NCBI GenBank assembly: GCA_037892935.1
Contig: JAYXKI010000015.1
Span: 1,116,001 to 1,180,000 of the forward strand
Reading direction: 5' to 3'
DNA length: 64,000 bases
Source of the DNA: Phlebopus portentosus
Taxonomy: Eukaryota > Basidiomycota > Agaricomycetes > Boletales > Boletinellaceae
In this document: one piece after another, positions 12,433 to 27,064 of the stretch
Layout: each line of letters opens with the position of its first letter
Position numbering within the stretch: position 1 is the first letter of the stretch
Translations under genes and position numbers: made by a program
Notes under the pieces: generated by a model
Database searches by the model: none
Told to the model about the DNA's origin: nothing
The model's input: the letters and a program-made list of their open reading frames with translations, nothing else

Positions 12433-12822
12433 TCATCCCTTTCCTTCTTTCCCAAGCGTCAGTGGTACCAGTGGTTGGTGACAATTACATCCTCCGCTAC
12501 GTCTGCAGTAAGTAACATACATAAACTCCTCTTCACGCGTCGACACGAAAGCGCGTCTTATGTAACATCCTCGGCGTCTCCCTCGACATTCTTCGCACTC
12601 ATCGTCGTCGCTATCTTCGCCCAGTCGACCACCGCTAACCCCAATCCTAACGGTCCTATCTCTAGGTGCTGTTAATCCCTTAATAGAATACGCTGACCCA
12701 GCCGAGACGCACCTCTCGTCTGTCGGAGTGCGCCGTTCCATCTCCAGCTCCAAGTCGCCGTTGCTGGAGGAACTGGAGGAGCTCACGCTTTGTGTGGTCT
12801 GGTTCTGTGGGCTCTGATTCAT
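12433..12822 (-). pseudogene. truncated, decayed copy of the 3' end of the CRIB-domain gene
   Basis: The minus-strand frame encodes segments such as NGDLELEMERRTPTDER and SGGRLGEDSDDDE. These match the C-terminal part of the CRIB gene at 19103-19440 (SGDLELDLEPRTPTDEK, SGGRLGEDSGGDE). Homologous DNA covers about 12475-12800. Nothing upstream (promoter, CRIB motif, first exons) is present, because the sequence breaks at about 12800 into NLR upstream DNA. It is a by-product of the tandem duplication and is unlikely to be expressed as a functional protein. Confidence 0.8.
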
Positions 12823-12979
12823 ATCACGAAAGAGGGCAGTGCTATCCGGATAAACGGACAGTACGTGTGATGAATGTGCTCCACTCGACTCGGGAATTCG
12901 AGAGGAGCAGACACGCAGGTAGAAATTATTTCAACATCGCCTTCCGTCAATATTACTACTGCCTTCCACCATTGAAACA

Positions 12980-13201
12980 TGTCGCACTGCAGAACCGATG
13001 GTAATCGACTAAACTGCGCTATCTAGCCACCTGCTCCTCACGGACCTCGGTTCATCAATCAAAGAAGTACGATGGCATGGAAGGGTGCTGATAATAGTAT
13101 TAGCCTCGAGGATAACTCGTGGATCAAGTACCTAGTTGAATATGGTATAAGAGATGGGGAGGATTCGTGAGGAGTAGAGCCCCACCTTGCTCTTCTCCAG
13201 C
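12980..13201 (+). promoter_or_regulatory. conserved upstream region of NLR copy 3
   Basis: Almost identical to 6390-6640, including the TATA-like TATAAG (13146-13151) about 50 bases before the ATG at 13202. Promoter role is inferred from position and conservation. Confidence 0.4.
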
Positions 13202-16200
13202 ATGGAGCAAAAGCACTTTGCACTGCAAGGTCCGAGCGTCCCTTTATTGATGCATCTTACCTTGATTGACATTCTTGTAGTCATCCGTGTCCACAGAGCC
13301 TCGAGTCACACAAAGGATGCCGCATTTTATGTGGAAGTTAAGCTTGCCAACTCTTACCGCAAAACGGGGATTCTCAATGGGAATGGAGAACCCATCTGGA
13401 ACGCCACAGTAACGTTGTGAGTGCTATTTGCAGCTCATCCTTTTTTTTTCGGTTTCTCAGCGTGGAGTAGCTCGCAGACAGAAGCGTCTACCGTTTTCAA
13501 GATCCGTCTCAAGGAAGCCCGAAAGCTCGGTCGAGATAATCTCATCGGTTTGGCCGAGGTAAATGTCGACGAGCTGTTGGTCGATTGTGATGAGGATAAT
13601 GGTGAGTTCAGAAGCGATTCTGAAGTTTATTATTGATGTTCTCGACTAGCCCGAGTTGTACTTTCTGCACCGACAGGTTTCCTGCTGAATCGCAAACGGC
13701 AGTCATCGACAGGAAGTATTTACCTTCATCTGAAACATGTGGATACTCTGAACCGCGCAAAAATCGAGATCGAGACAGCCGAAAAGAGCACTGAACGGAT
13801 CCGAACATTAACAAATAGAACAGACTCCACCATGGAGGTTATCGGGACTGTTATCGAGGCGGCGGAAGTGATAATCGAAATGATTGATGATATCGCAAAA
13901 GTCAGTCAGTTTCTCACGAGTTTGGATAGACGCTGATACATCTTCAAGATCCATCCTCTATTTCACCTGTCATGGCAAGCGACTTCAGCTCTATTCAAGG
14001 TATGTCGAACGTAGTGTATTCCATCTACGTCGGTTCATTTGACGGTACCGCGCAGCTTGTATCTCATCAGCTCCGTACCGACTCGGAGCTGATCGATCTT
14101 GTGGATAAGATGAAAACAGCGTTCAGTTTCTCGAGAGAAGCGAGGAACCTGGACGACAAGACGAAGATGCTGAAGCCCATGCTACGGGATTTATTGACTG
14201 AGACTGCTGAGTGCTCTCGCTTTGTGCAAGAATACTCCAGGCATGGTTTCCCAGGTAGGCCTGTCCCTTGACTGTCTTTGTCCAGAGGATAATCTTTCAC
14301 CATAGGTCGAATGAGTAAACTGAATAGCGGTCGAAAGATCAGTGACTATTCAGCACGCTTCGCCGATCTCAGAAACAAGCTGGACTCAGTCATTGGCTTG
14401 AACACGGCCAGAGAAGTCCTTGATATCAGTACGTCCCGATCATACTATGTGCTTCATTCTATTGATCTGTCGCGATCCAGGAATACAACAACAGTTGGAA
14501 GCGTTACTGGAGCCGATCAAGTCAGATCCTAACAGTGTATCGAAGCGACCTCGGTGTCTTGATGGAACGCGCCAGGAATACTTAGATCCGATCATGGAAT
14601 TCCTCTTCGCTGAGACGTCTCCGAATGTCCTGTGGCTTACTGGAGCTGGGGGATGCGGGAAAAGTACCATAGCGGTGACCGCGTCGGACAAATGCGGAGT
14701 AACGTGTCCACCCGCCTATATGTTTTTTGAACGGGAAAAGAGCGATCCGAGCTCCGTTATTCGCACTATCGCGTACAAGCTAGCGTTGCTCCATCCTTCT
14801 ATTTCGGGGCACATCCTTGCGGCTCTCGAGGCACACAAGACGATATGTGGTACCACGATCAAGATTCAGTTTGAGAGGCTGCTTGTAGAACCTCTTCATG
14901 CTATCTCAGATTCTTTGGAGGGACCAGTTGTCGTTATTCTGGATGCGTTAGACGAATGCGGCAGTGTGGAACAACGTCGCGAATTACTGGAATTGTTGAA
15001 GACGAATTTCAAGGAGCTTCCTTCAAAGGTTCGCGTTCTGGTGACTAGTCGTCCTGAGGGGGATATCACTGAAGATCTAGTGCACAATGACGGTATTCAG
15101 CACATCGAACTTGTTCACGATACCAAAGAAAGTAGACAGGACGTCGATCGCTACCTTCAACTGGCGATGAAGGACGCACTTGGCGAAGACATGCTAAAGG
15201 TGCAGGATTTGGAGGCAAAACTCCAAGTTCTCTGCGATGCTGCAGATGGACTCTTCATTTGGGCATCGACTGCAGTTAAAATGGTGCAAGGTACTATTTA
15301 TCCCGGACGGAGCCTACTGAAACTTGTGGACAATTTTCAATCAGTCGGCGGGCATGGCCTCGACGGTCTTTATGCTACTGCGCTCGAAGGGTCGGGAGTC
15401 TGGCAACCAGACTCAAAAGATGAAGGCACAGCCATTCTGGAATTTATCTTGGTCGGAAAGGAAGCTATGACTGGTACCATCATTGCAGCGTTCCTTGGAC
15501 TCGCGGAAGACACTGTGGATCGTATCTTGAGGCGACTTCGATCCGTCATTTCATACGAGCCCGAGAAACCAGTTCGACTACACCATGCGTCTTTCGCCGA
15601 TTATTTGTTGTCGCCGAAGAGATCTGGAGGCAAAGCCTGGCACATCGACGAGAGTAAGCAGAAGCAAGCCGTGACTGATCGGTGTTTCGACGTCATGGCG
15701 GAGAGCTTGTCTTTCAACATTTGTAAAATCGAATCGTCCTTCCTCCGCAACAAGGATATTCTGGATTTGCAGACACGTATCGCGAATAATATTCGTCCGC
15801 ACCTGGGATACGCATGTCGATTCTGGGCTGTCCATTTGTGCGAGCTATCAGAATCGGATGTTTCGACCGAGTTGAAGGATCGCGTGAAGAAGTTTGGAAA
15901 GGAATACCTGCTGTATTGGTTCGAGGTCCTCAGTCTGACCGACCAGTTCAACCGTGCTGCCACAGCTCTACGCGATGCAAGTCTGTGGTCAACGGTCAGT
16001 AGTTCTGTTAATGCACACCATCGCTTTTCTGATTCTATTGCAGTCAATCGACGACGAGATCTCCTCTCTGTTCTGGGAGGCGGATAGGCTAGCTAGCATC
16101 TTTGCTTACCCGATCTCGCAGAGCGCTCCTCATATATACCTGTCTGCTATATCTCTTTCGAAAGGCGAATCGTCAGTTGCGGATTTGTATTCAGAAAGTC

Positions 16201-18353
16201 ATCCAGTTGTCGAAATACATCGATTTGGAACGAGGACTCCCGTACCTTGCATGAAGGTCTTCAAGGAGCACACAGATCGCGTCTTGTCAGTGGCGATTTC
16301 CCCCGACGGAAGGCGCATCGCGTCTGGTTCTCGCGACAGAACAATTCGCATCTGGAATGCCTTTAACGGCGAGCAGATATCGAAGTTTAAGGGAGACGCC
16401 GAAGTCCGCTCCGTTGCGTTCTCACCGGACAGCAAACGCGTTGTCTCAGGCTCTGGAGATGGAACGATCCGCGTGTGGGATGTTGACCTCGGCCAGCTCG
16501 TTTCTGGCCCTTTTAAGGCGGGAGATTCCGAGGTCAATTCGGTTGAGTTTTCTGCGGACGGCGAACGCGTCGTTTCAGTTGCTGATGGAAAGATCTTCGT
16601 TTTTTATTCCGACAGTGGCGAGCTCGTCTCTGTTCAGTTTGAGGACGATATAGGCATCCGGTTCCACAAGCTCTCGCCGGACGGGAAGTACGTCTTGGGT
16701 GCTAAAGATGGGAAGATCGGCATTTGGGATACCGGCACCGGCAAGCGAGTCTCGGCTCCGTTCCGGTTCAATGCAGGTAACACGTGGTCATATGCTGTCT
16801 CGCCAGACGGGAAGCGTGTCGTGACAGGCTCGACGAGTGATGGGATGATCCGCGTTTGGAATGCCAGCGGCAAGCTCATCACGGGACCGTTCAAAGCCCA
16901 CGTCTGGTCAGTCTCATTCTCAGCGGATGGAAAACGCGTCGTCTCTGCCGGGGGTGAAGTTGCCGTCTGGGATGTCGACAGTGGACAGTGCATCTGGGGT
17001 CCATTCAAGGCATTCAAGGAACACACGCCATGGATTACGTCAGTTATTTTCACTCCAGACGGTAAACGCGTCATATCAGGTTCAAAAGATGGCACTATTC
17101 GTACTTGGGACGTAGATGGCAGCCCCGAGATCGCGTCAGGTGCATTCGAGGCGCACACAGGAGAAGTTAGATGTCTCGCGTTCTCTCCTGATGGAAAACG
17201 CATCGTCTCAGGCTCCGATGATAAAACGATCCATGTCTGGGACGTCGACAGCTGCAAGCATCTCGCTGGTCCTTTCAAGGGTCACACAAACCGCGTCGCT
17301 TCGGTCGCCTTCTTGCCAGACGGGGAACGCGTAATCTCAAGTTCTAGGGATGGTACTATTCGCGTTTGGGACGGAAACAGTGGTGAGCTCATTTTGGGTC
17401 CGCTCGAGGGGCACACAGGCAGCGTCCGGTCAATTGTAGTCTTTACCGACGGAAAACGCATAGTGACAGGCTCCTCTGATGGGAGTATTTGCATCTGGGA
17501 TGCCGACAGCAGCAAGCCTGTCCTGGGTCCGCTCCGGGCACACACACGTAATATCACTTCCGTTGCATTCTCGTTGGATGGCAAGCGCATTGCATCCGGT
17601 TCTTGGGATGGGACAATGTGTATTTGGGATACCGGCAGCGGCGAGCTCGTCTTGGGCCCGCTTAAGGGGAAGTCCATCCGGTCAGTCACGTTCCATCCAG
17701 ACGGGAAACATGTCGCATCGAGCTCTGGGGACGAAACAATTTGTATCTGGGATGTCGACAGCGGTGAATTCGTTTCGCAACAGCTCAAAGAATATACATC
17801 GGGCGTCCAGTCACTCGGATTTTCTCGAGATGGAAAGCTCGTCGTCTATGGTTATCGGAATGGTGCGATACGCATATGGGATGTCCACAGCGGCGACCCT
17901 GTATGTGGACCGCTTAAAAGGCACACAGGCTGGGTCTGGTCAGTGATGTTCTCGCCAGATGGGAATCGCGTCACGTCAGGTTCCGGAGATAAGATAATTC
18001 ACGTCTGGGACGTCAGCAGCGTCAACGCCGTTCTGCGCGTCGGAAAGCCGGCAGTGGGCGCCAGGTCGGGTTCGCCCACTCCTCATGACGGAGATAGAGA
18101 TGTGACCCATGACGACAAAAACACCGGCCAGGTGGTGTCCACGCATCGCGAAACCCCAAATTGGACATTAACAGATGACGGTTGGGTGAAAGGGAAACAA
18201 GGCGAATTGCTGATTTGGATACCTGAGGATATGCACAGGACTTTGTGGACACATCGAACCATTGCCATCCTCAGTTGTCAGTTTTCGACGAAGCTGGAAT
18301 TCCTGAATTCCCCCGTGGGCGAGAACTGGTCGGAAGGTTATCCTCGCGAGTGA
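13202..18353 (+). CDS. C2-NACHT-WD40 STAND (NLR-like) receptor, copy 3
   Basis: Exons: 13202..13229, 13281..13416, 13468..13601, 13677..13904, 13949..14254, 14306..14428, 14481..15994, 16044..18353, giving 1,592 residues. The architecture equals copy 2: C2-like domain, helical linker, NACHT (Walker A GAGGCGKST, Walker B VVILDALDECG), 14 WD40 repeats and the GELLIWIPEDMH tail. The second intron is longer than in copy 2 by a run of T, which supports its being an intron. Here the 14255 donor is canonical GT. About 100 bases at the end of the WD region (from 18008) are identical to copy 2 (from 11450), while blades further upstream differ clearly. This mosaic pattern points to gene conversion or domain shuffling. 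The C2 exons are almost the same as in copy 2. No disabling change was seen. Confidence 0.88.
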
Positions 18354-19102
18354 CACCCGGTGCGATGAGGTTTGGGCTTGTTTTGTTCATGATGCGGTTA
18401 TTTGTTACTTTATTGTTAATTTTATTCAGTACCTACGTATGTTTCAAATTCCATCTTGTATAGTTTCTCCTACCGATCATCTTTATGGTAGAGTAATGCT
18501 CGGATCTCGATCTATGGATTCTTCGTGAAAAAAACTGAACATTTTACCTCTTCACTTTGCGTTCAGTGCCGCGGTCGTTGGCAAAAACGGCCGTTCATTT
18601 CATAATCAGTGTACGGATGCTCTAGCAACGGGTTTCCAATTTGTAAACTCTACCTCCGTCTTGCCTTGACTGTTCTCCTTCACCCTCCATAAGTACATAC
18701 GTTGCGGAAAACTTGCAATCATATCGTGTGTCTGTCTATTGAATCGTAATTAGATAACACACATCTAAATATGTGTTGGGATACATGGATAATTCTGGTT
18801 TGACATGAAGGAAGATGAAGAGGACGCGCGTCTGTGTGAATCGCACAAAAGTGTGGTTTTACTGTACAAGACGAAGGAAGATATGGACAAGAAAATATCG
18901 ACTTGGAGGTAAAAGTAATAAAAAAAAAAAGGCTTGGAAAAGTGAGAGAGAAAAAAGAAATATTCGGCTTTTGTTTTGATTTCGTGCACGACACGACAAA
19001 AGAGTCCGTTCTCTCATCCATCGAGATAATTAGCACCACTTTTCTTCGTCTTCCTCAAGCGTCAGCGGCAAAGGTTAGCGATACGTGATTGGGTTTGGGT
19101 CG
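18354..19102. other. convergent 3' region between NLR copy 3 and the CRIB gene
   Basis: No gene is seen. The two genes end facing each other here, so both 3' UTRs must lie in or overlap this segment. An A-rich run is present near 18920. The sequence is the paralogous partner of 11803-12474. Confidence 0.5.
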
Positions 19103-21620
19103 TTACATATCCTCCGCCTCATCTGCAGTGACATACACAGACTCCTCGTTCGCCTCCAAGCGTCGAAGAGGCGGGTTCGGGCGCTTCGAAGCGCGTCTCA
19201 GCGTCCTCGGCGTCTCCACATCCACCCCGTCCTCGTACTCATCACCACCACTATCTTCGCCCAGCCGGCCACCGCTAACGACGATCCTAACGCTCCTGTT
19301 TTTAGGCGTTGCTGTTAGCCTCTTGATGGAAGACGCCGCCGCCGATCCAGCGGAGACGCGCTTCTCATCTGTCGGCGTGCGTGGTTCCAAGTCCAGTTCC
19401 AGGTCGCCGCTGCTCGAAGAGCTGGAGGAGCTCGCGCTCCGCGCTGTTTCGCTCCCCTCGGAGGATGAAGCGAGGCTCGATAAGCTTGGCCGGGGCGAGT
19501 TATCTACGATGGTCGGGAGAGCTTCGCTCTTTTTCGTCATAGACCCTTCTTCTTGCACTTCCTTGGGGTTCTCGTCTCCTTCTTCACCCGTTCCCGTCAC
19601 TGCTGGGAGACCGGGAGGCAAGATTGGGCTGGTAACATTCGTGACTACTACTGGTGTCTCAACGTCAACAATCTCAGGAGCCGGCGAAGGCGCGACGATA
19701 GGAACAGGCCTCGCGCGGCTCTTCTTCTTCCTCTCTTTCTCCTTCTCCTGCGAAATGGTTGGTTTTACTTCGGATGCAGGGACGGAGGGCAACGAGGGTG
19801 CGTCGCACGTCCCTCGCCCAAGTGCGCGTGCTTGCGTGTGCGCGAGGGTATGTCTTCGCGGAGGGGGCTTTGGTGCCGGGGTGGAGGAGTGTAAGATGCA
19901 TATATGCTCGGGTGCATTCTGGACCGGTGATTGTGTCAAAGCAGGCGTGGTCGTCGGAGTAGAGGTTGACTCTTTCCTCGACTTCTCCTTTACAGTAGCT
20001 GCCCTTTCCAACTTTGCAAGCGTCTCCTTCTGCGCGACCTCTCGCGAAACTTCAGGCTCCCGCGCCTCGAAGCTCGTCTTCCCAGCAGGCGCGGTCTCTG
20101 GTACCTGGTGCGACTGACCAGGAGCTGGGTCAGGTATCAGGACATACTTCGCCTGAGCGGGGATGGATGACCTAGCCGGATTCGAGGTGGTAGTCGGCAT
20201 AGGCTCCATTTCTTCTGGGTAGAGAGGCGGAACGGGTTTCCGTTTCACGAGACTCGCGCGTTTTGCTTGCCGTTTTGTCTCGTTTGTAGATCCATCTGAT
20301 CGTGTATCTGTTGACGAGGACGGCGTTGGTGTTGAAGTGTTCGCGCTAGCGGGCGACGCTGAGGATGAGAATGTGTTGGCAGTAGATACAGAGGTAGCGA
20401 TTTGAAGAAGGTTCGGGCTCGAGAGTGATGCACTCGATTGTTCCGTACGTGAGTGGGATCGCGAATGCGTATGCGAGAACGACACATTCCGCTCCGAGCT
20501 TGAGCTCTCCCTGGATAGGTCCGCAACAGCGCTCGACGCGGTAGGAGGCACGACATCAATGACCAGAGTGTCCTGTGGATGAATGTCCCCGCCCATAATC
20601 GCCCGTCAATGATATCGTCAGATGAACGTGAGAAAAAGAGAAACGGGAATTACGTACATCCTCATCGGTCTCACGCATTTCAATAACCTGACGCCAGCGC
20701 ATTTCGTCCCACGACCCGTCACTCGTCCGCTAGAAACCAGTAGGCGTCAGTAAAGCGCATATTTCAAAAATTGCCACGTCATGACAAAAATGAACAGGAT
20801 ATTCCGAGCAAGGAAACAAGGTTCAACTGCGGAGTGTTATCATAGTGCAATCTAGGTGTTTTTCCGTCGATACAGGACATGGTGACATATACACACCGAC
20901 GGAAGTCCCAACGCTGCGGACAGAAGCAGACAGAAGCCTGACATAGGTACAGACATATCCGCATAGACTCCGAGTATCCACGGTAATAACGGGATTCAGG
21001 AACGAATGGAAATACGAACAGATACTCACCGTATTCGTACCGAGGTGGAACTGGTGCTTGAACGCACTGGGCGCGCTGATGTTCAGGATGTTGAGCCGTC
21101 CTCCATGTCCAGAGGAACCGCTAGCGCTCTTGTTGCTCTTCCCGCTAGCGAAGGAAGACGTCGAAGCGCCACGGGTATGAACAGAGCCCGAGCCGGTTGT
21201 GGGTCCAGAGGCAGAGCCAGACATAGATGCAGACGTATTACCGGCAGAAGATGATAATGAAGACGATCCGGAGCTGGAATTTGACCCCTGAGACGCGTGG
21301 CGGAAGAAGGAGAAGGCCGACTTGCTCGCGGCGTTGCTTAGGGTTGAAGTGGCCTTGTCGAGGGATGCTCCGGATGCGCGCGATAGTGACTGTATGCGCT
21401 TGCGGATGGACGGGCGGCGCAAGCTGAGCTTCCTGGTCGGCGTCGTTGGGCTCGAGCTAGGTCCTGCTGCTGCGGATGCTGCAAAAGAGGAGTATGCGCC
21501 ACCTGAAAGGGGAGGCGGAGGCGGAGGCGGAACGCGGGAGAAAGAGAAAGTGTTGGCGTTGGTGCCCTCGATGGGCGAGCCGACCGACGAGTTCGGCGCG
21601 GTACAGAGGAGAGTGAGCAT
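19103..21620 (-). CDS. CRIB (p21-Rho-binding) domain protein, likely Cdc42/Rac effector
   Basis: Exons on the minus strand: 21620..21030, 20729..20658, 20572..19103, giving 710 residues. Residues 181-194 read ISAPSAFKHQFHLG, an exact fit to the CRIB consensus I-S-x-P-x(2-4)-F-x-H-x2-H-x-G, which binds GTP-loaded Cdc42/Rac. The motif ends just before the first intron, and a short conserved-looking exon (SDGSWDEMRWRQVIE) follows. The rest is low-complexity Ser/Pro/Thr/Lys-rich sequence with no kinase domain, so this is not a PAK kinase. It may be a scaffold in actin or polarity signalling, by analogy with yeast Gic proteins. Its last ~340 coding bases are duplicated as a pseudogene between NLR copies 2 and 3. 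The start follows a Ser/Arg-rich stretch, and an in-frame ATG further upstream (21788) cannot be excluded. Confidence 0.75.
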
Positions 21621-22200
21621 CGTTCTCTGTCTGCACGACGAGAAAAGAGAGAGAGAACACGATATGGTCACTGATGAACTCCTGAGGGGCGACCTGTCGA
21701 AAAGAAAAGGAGGAGACGGAGTAAATAAGTGGGGATAAGTACTTAGACGGAGGACGCAAGGATATATCCATCCAACTGATGTGCTCACCTGAGCTAGATT
21801 CCGTGTAAAAGCAGTTTAGCTCGCCACAAGGATCTATAGCTTTATAGACAGTATGTCCCTAAATGCGCGGAATAAAAGAGAGTTTTGTTGACGTGGCGAA
21901 GAAGAGAGAGTCCTTGAATAAATGTGGCGTATATGATATGACGGAGTCGGGGCCGTTCCGTTTCGCGTGTGCTTCGTCCGTTAGGTGAAATGTATTCTAT
22001 GGAATGCGATCGAGTGGACGGGGCAGGGACGGATGAGTTGAGGCTGGCCGTGAGCGTGAGCGTGTGTGAGTCCGTGTGATCGTGTGCGTGTATGCGCGTG
22101 AAGACGTTATGCTAGATAAGGAGCTTGTCCGAAGTCGCAATGTCAAGCCAAGTCCAAGTCCAAGTCCAGTGCCAACGCACAAACTAACTAACGGACGATA

Positions 22201-22244
22201 CGAACGAACGAACGAACGAACGAACGAACGAACGAACGAACGAA
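22201..22244. repeat. (CGAA)n microsatellite
   Basis: Eleven perfect tandem copies of the tetranucleotide CGAA in the presumed upstream region of the CRIB gene. Confidence 0.95.
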
Positions 22245-22409
22245 AGTTCGACTCAACGACTGACTGACCGGGGAGAGACAGGTATTTGAACGTTCGGGAT
22301 TAAGCTTCGCCCCTGAGTCGACTCGTCGCTCGTGTGGTCGCGTGTCGAATGCGGATAACGCGAAAGCCCCCAGAAAGTCAAGAAATTCAAATCAAATCGC
22401 GTTGTCACC

Positions 22410-22428
22410 GTTCGTTCGTTCGTTCGTA
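22410..22428. repeat. (GTTC)n short repeat, inverse complement of the CGAA array
   Basis: About four and a half copies of GTTC lie 165 bases downstream of the CGAA array. As the two are complementary, they could pair into a hairpin in single-stranded DNA or RNA. Confidence 0.85.
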
Positions 22429-22963
22429 CTCAGAGTCAAAAGGAGGTTAAGACCGTCTGTTCTGCTGCTGCTGCTGTCCGGTCCGTCGCTCGGAGTCCGG
22501 GGTGGTCAGGCGGAAGGGGCTATGTGGTGATCAGACAAAACAAAACAAAAACAAATCGCCTTCGGGGATATATGATCTCTGTACTGTGCAACTCGAGTCG
22601 TCGGATCGCCGAGGCGCAAGCGTAAAGAGCAAGACCTGAGAAACGCAGGCGTAGGAAAGAAGGCAAGTGCATAGTATATAAATGAGGACAGGTAGATAGA
22701 GACGACGGGGTCAATAGACAACAACAACAACGCACTCACTGTGTAATGTAAATGCTCTTGTCTGCCTTCTTTTCTTCCCGCGCCAAACGTTATAAACAAC
22801 AGCTCCCGAAAGTCACGATACGATACGTCGAAGCGTTGCAACGTCGCTCGCAAGAGGGCTAAGAAGAGGCGTTGTTGTTGGCGTGGACGACTCGGAGGCC
22901 TACAAAGGACGTGTACGGCCGTAGCTCCTTAGCACCCTGTCCAGTCTCCTACGCAACGCAACC

Positions 22964-22993
22964 AAATGAAATGAAATGAAACGAAACGAAACG
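22964..22993. repeat. AAATG/AAACG pentanucleotide repeat
   Basis: Three AAATG copies run directly into three AAACG copies, a small microsatellite with one internal substitution fixed across half the array. Confidence 0.85.
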
Positions 22994-24187
22994 CAGTCGT
23001 ACGTATACACACGCTGGAAAATTCGGGATCCATCTCATCCAGGCGAAGCCGCCCTTATATATATATACCCACTCTCACTCGCATACCGAAATTAGCGCGG
23101 GCGGGCGTTGGCACACTAGCACTAGATGGTGTGGATGATCGCATGGGAACAACGCCGGCGCGACGGCGCGCAACGGCGCATAAGTACCTACTGCAGGCCT
23201 TGCTGTGCATAAAATAAATGACGCACGGCCATAACAATGAACGCAAAATTTTGATTTCATTTTTTTACAAATTTGCTGCTGCACTGCACAGGAGCGGCGT
23301 AGTAGCCTCACCACCCCCGCTTGGCCCCTGCGGAATGGGCATGATGATGAGTCCTTTTTCACCGACCCTCCGACCCTCCCGAGAGTGTACAGACATGCCA
23401 GTGGTGACTGGCGAGGGGCTGTTCATCACTCTAAATATCTTACTTTCATCTTTCATCAATTTTTAGTCTGCTCGCGTATTTCGCTCTGTCCCCCCCCCCA
23501 GCCCTTGGCTTTTCGTCAAGACCAGCCTGAACAAATTAAAGTTAGTTTTCGATCAAATCCCAAAGTCCTGTTGAAGCTCTTAGCTTGCTCATCTCAGGCG
23601 CCGTTACGGTTGCTCTCCCACAAACAAAACACATCTCACTGTCGAAGGTCAGCCGCTCTAAAGTCGGTCTCTCGGGAATCCTCTACTCTACGCCAATCCA
23701 ATCACAAGGAAATCATTTCCAGTCACCCATGAGAAAGTCGAAAGTCATTATGTGTGCTTTTTCCGGTATGAACCACTTCTCGAAATATGTTAGAAGTTAC
23801 ATGTTTACACCCCTGAGAACTCGACCACCAAATAGTCTGGACTAACCTAAAAACCTCTTGTGTCTTTCTTTCTCACAGACAGAGGTGCGTGCCTCGATGC
23901 AAAGCAAAGCGCGCACTGATAAACGAATGGATTGAGCAAAAGTGCATATGATTCTACTATGACTTCAGGAAAGCATATTTCTTGCGAAACCTAATGTATG
24001 ACACACACAATGTGGAGAGACCATGCGACTCTAATACGGCTGTAGGATTAGTCTAAGTATTGAACGTATGACAGCCTCTATACACAGGCCAGTACACGGA
24101 ATGGAATACGAGAGATCGAAAGGGGCAGAACAAGGAGACATAGTGCACCGGTTAAAGACCAGCGAGAAAACGACGGCAAAATCAACT

Positions 24188-27064
<2,877 letters not shown>

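Larger units (their letters stand above)
6157..12800 (+). repeat. tandem duplication, left unit
   Basis: This ~6.64 kb unit starts within the string ctggttctgtgggctctg, which recurs at about 12800. It contains the upstream region of NLR copy 2, the whole gene, its 3' flank and a fragment matching the 3' end of the CRIB-domain gene. The same order recurs from 12800 to about 19440, where the CRIB gene continues intact. The junction at 12799-12803 joins CRIB coding sequence directly to NLR upstream sequence, as expected for a head-to-tail duplication. Divergence along the unit is uneven. Confidence 0.8.
12800..19440 (+). repeat. tandem duplication, right unit
   Basis: This second copy of the ~6.6 kb unit holds the NLR upstream region, NLR copy 3, its 3' flank and the last ~340 bases of the CRIB gene coding region. 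The CRIB gene runs on beyond 19440, so this unit's right edge is the native arrangement and the left unit carries the severed copy. Confidence 0.8.
21621..24187. other. long region upstream of the CRIB gene and downstream of DBP2
   Basis: No credible coding gene in 2.5 kb. The part near 21.6-23.0 kb is rich in simple repeats: GT-rich stretches near 22050-22090, (CGAA)n at 22201, (GTTC)n at 22410 and (AAATG/AAACG)n at 22964. It is the likely promoter and 5' leader of the CRIB gene. The part from 23.2 to 24.19 kb should hold the DBP2 3' UTR. Confidence 0.5.

Noticed and set aside
19089..20117. 342-codon plus-strand open frame over the CRIB gene
   Set aside because: It is the complement of the Ser/Thr-rich CRIB exon. 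Low-complexity coding DNA commonly gives long antisense frames, and the minus-strand splice model with the CRIB motif is far stronger.
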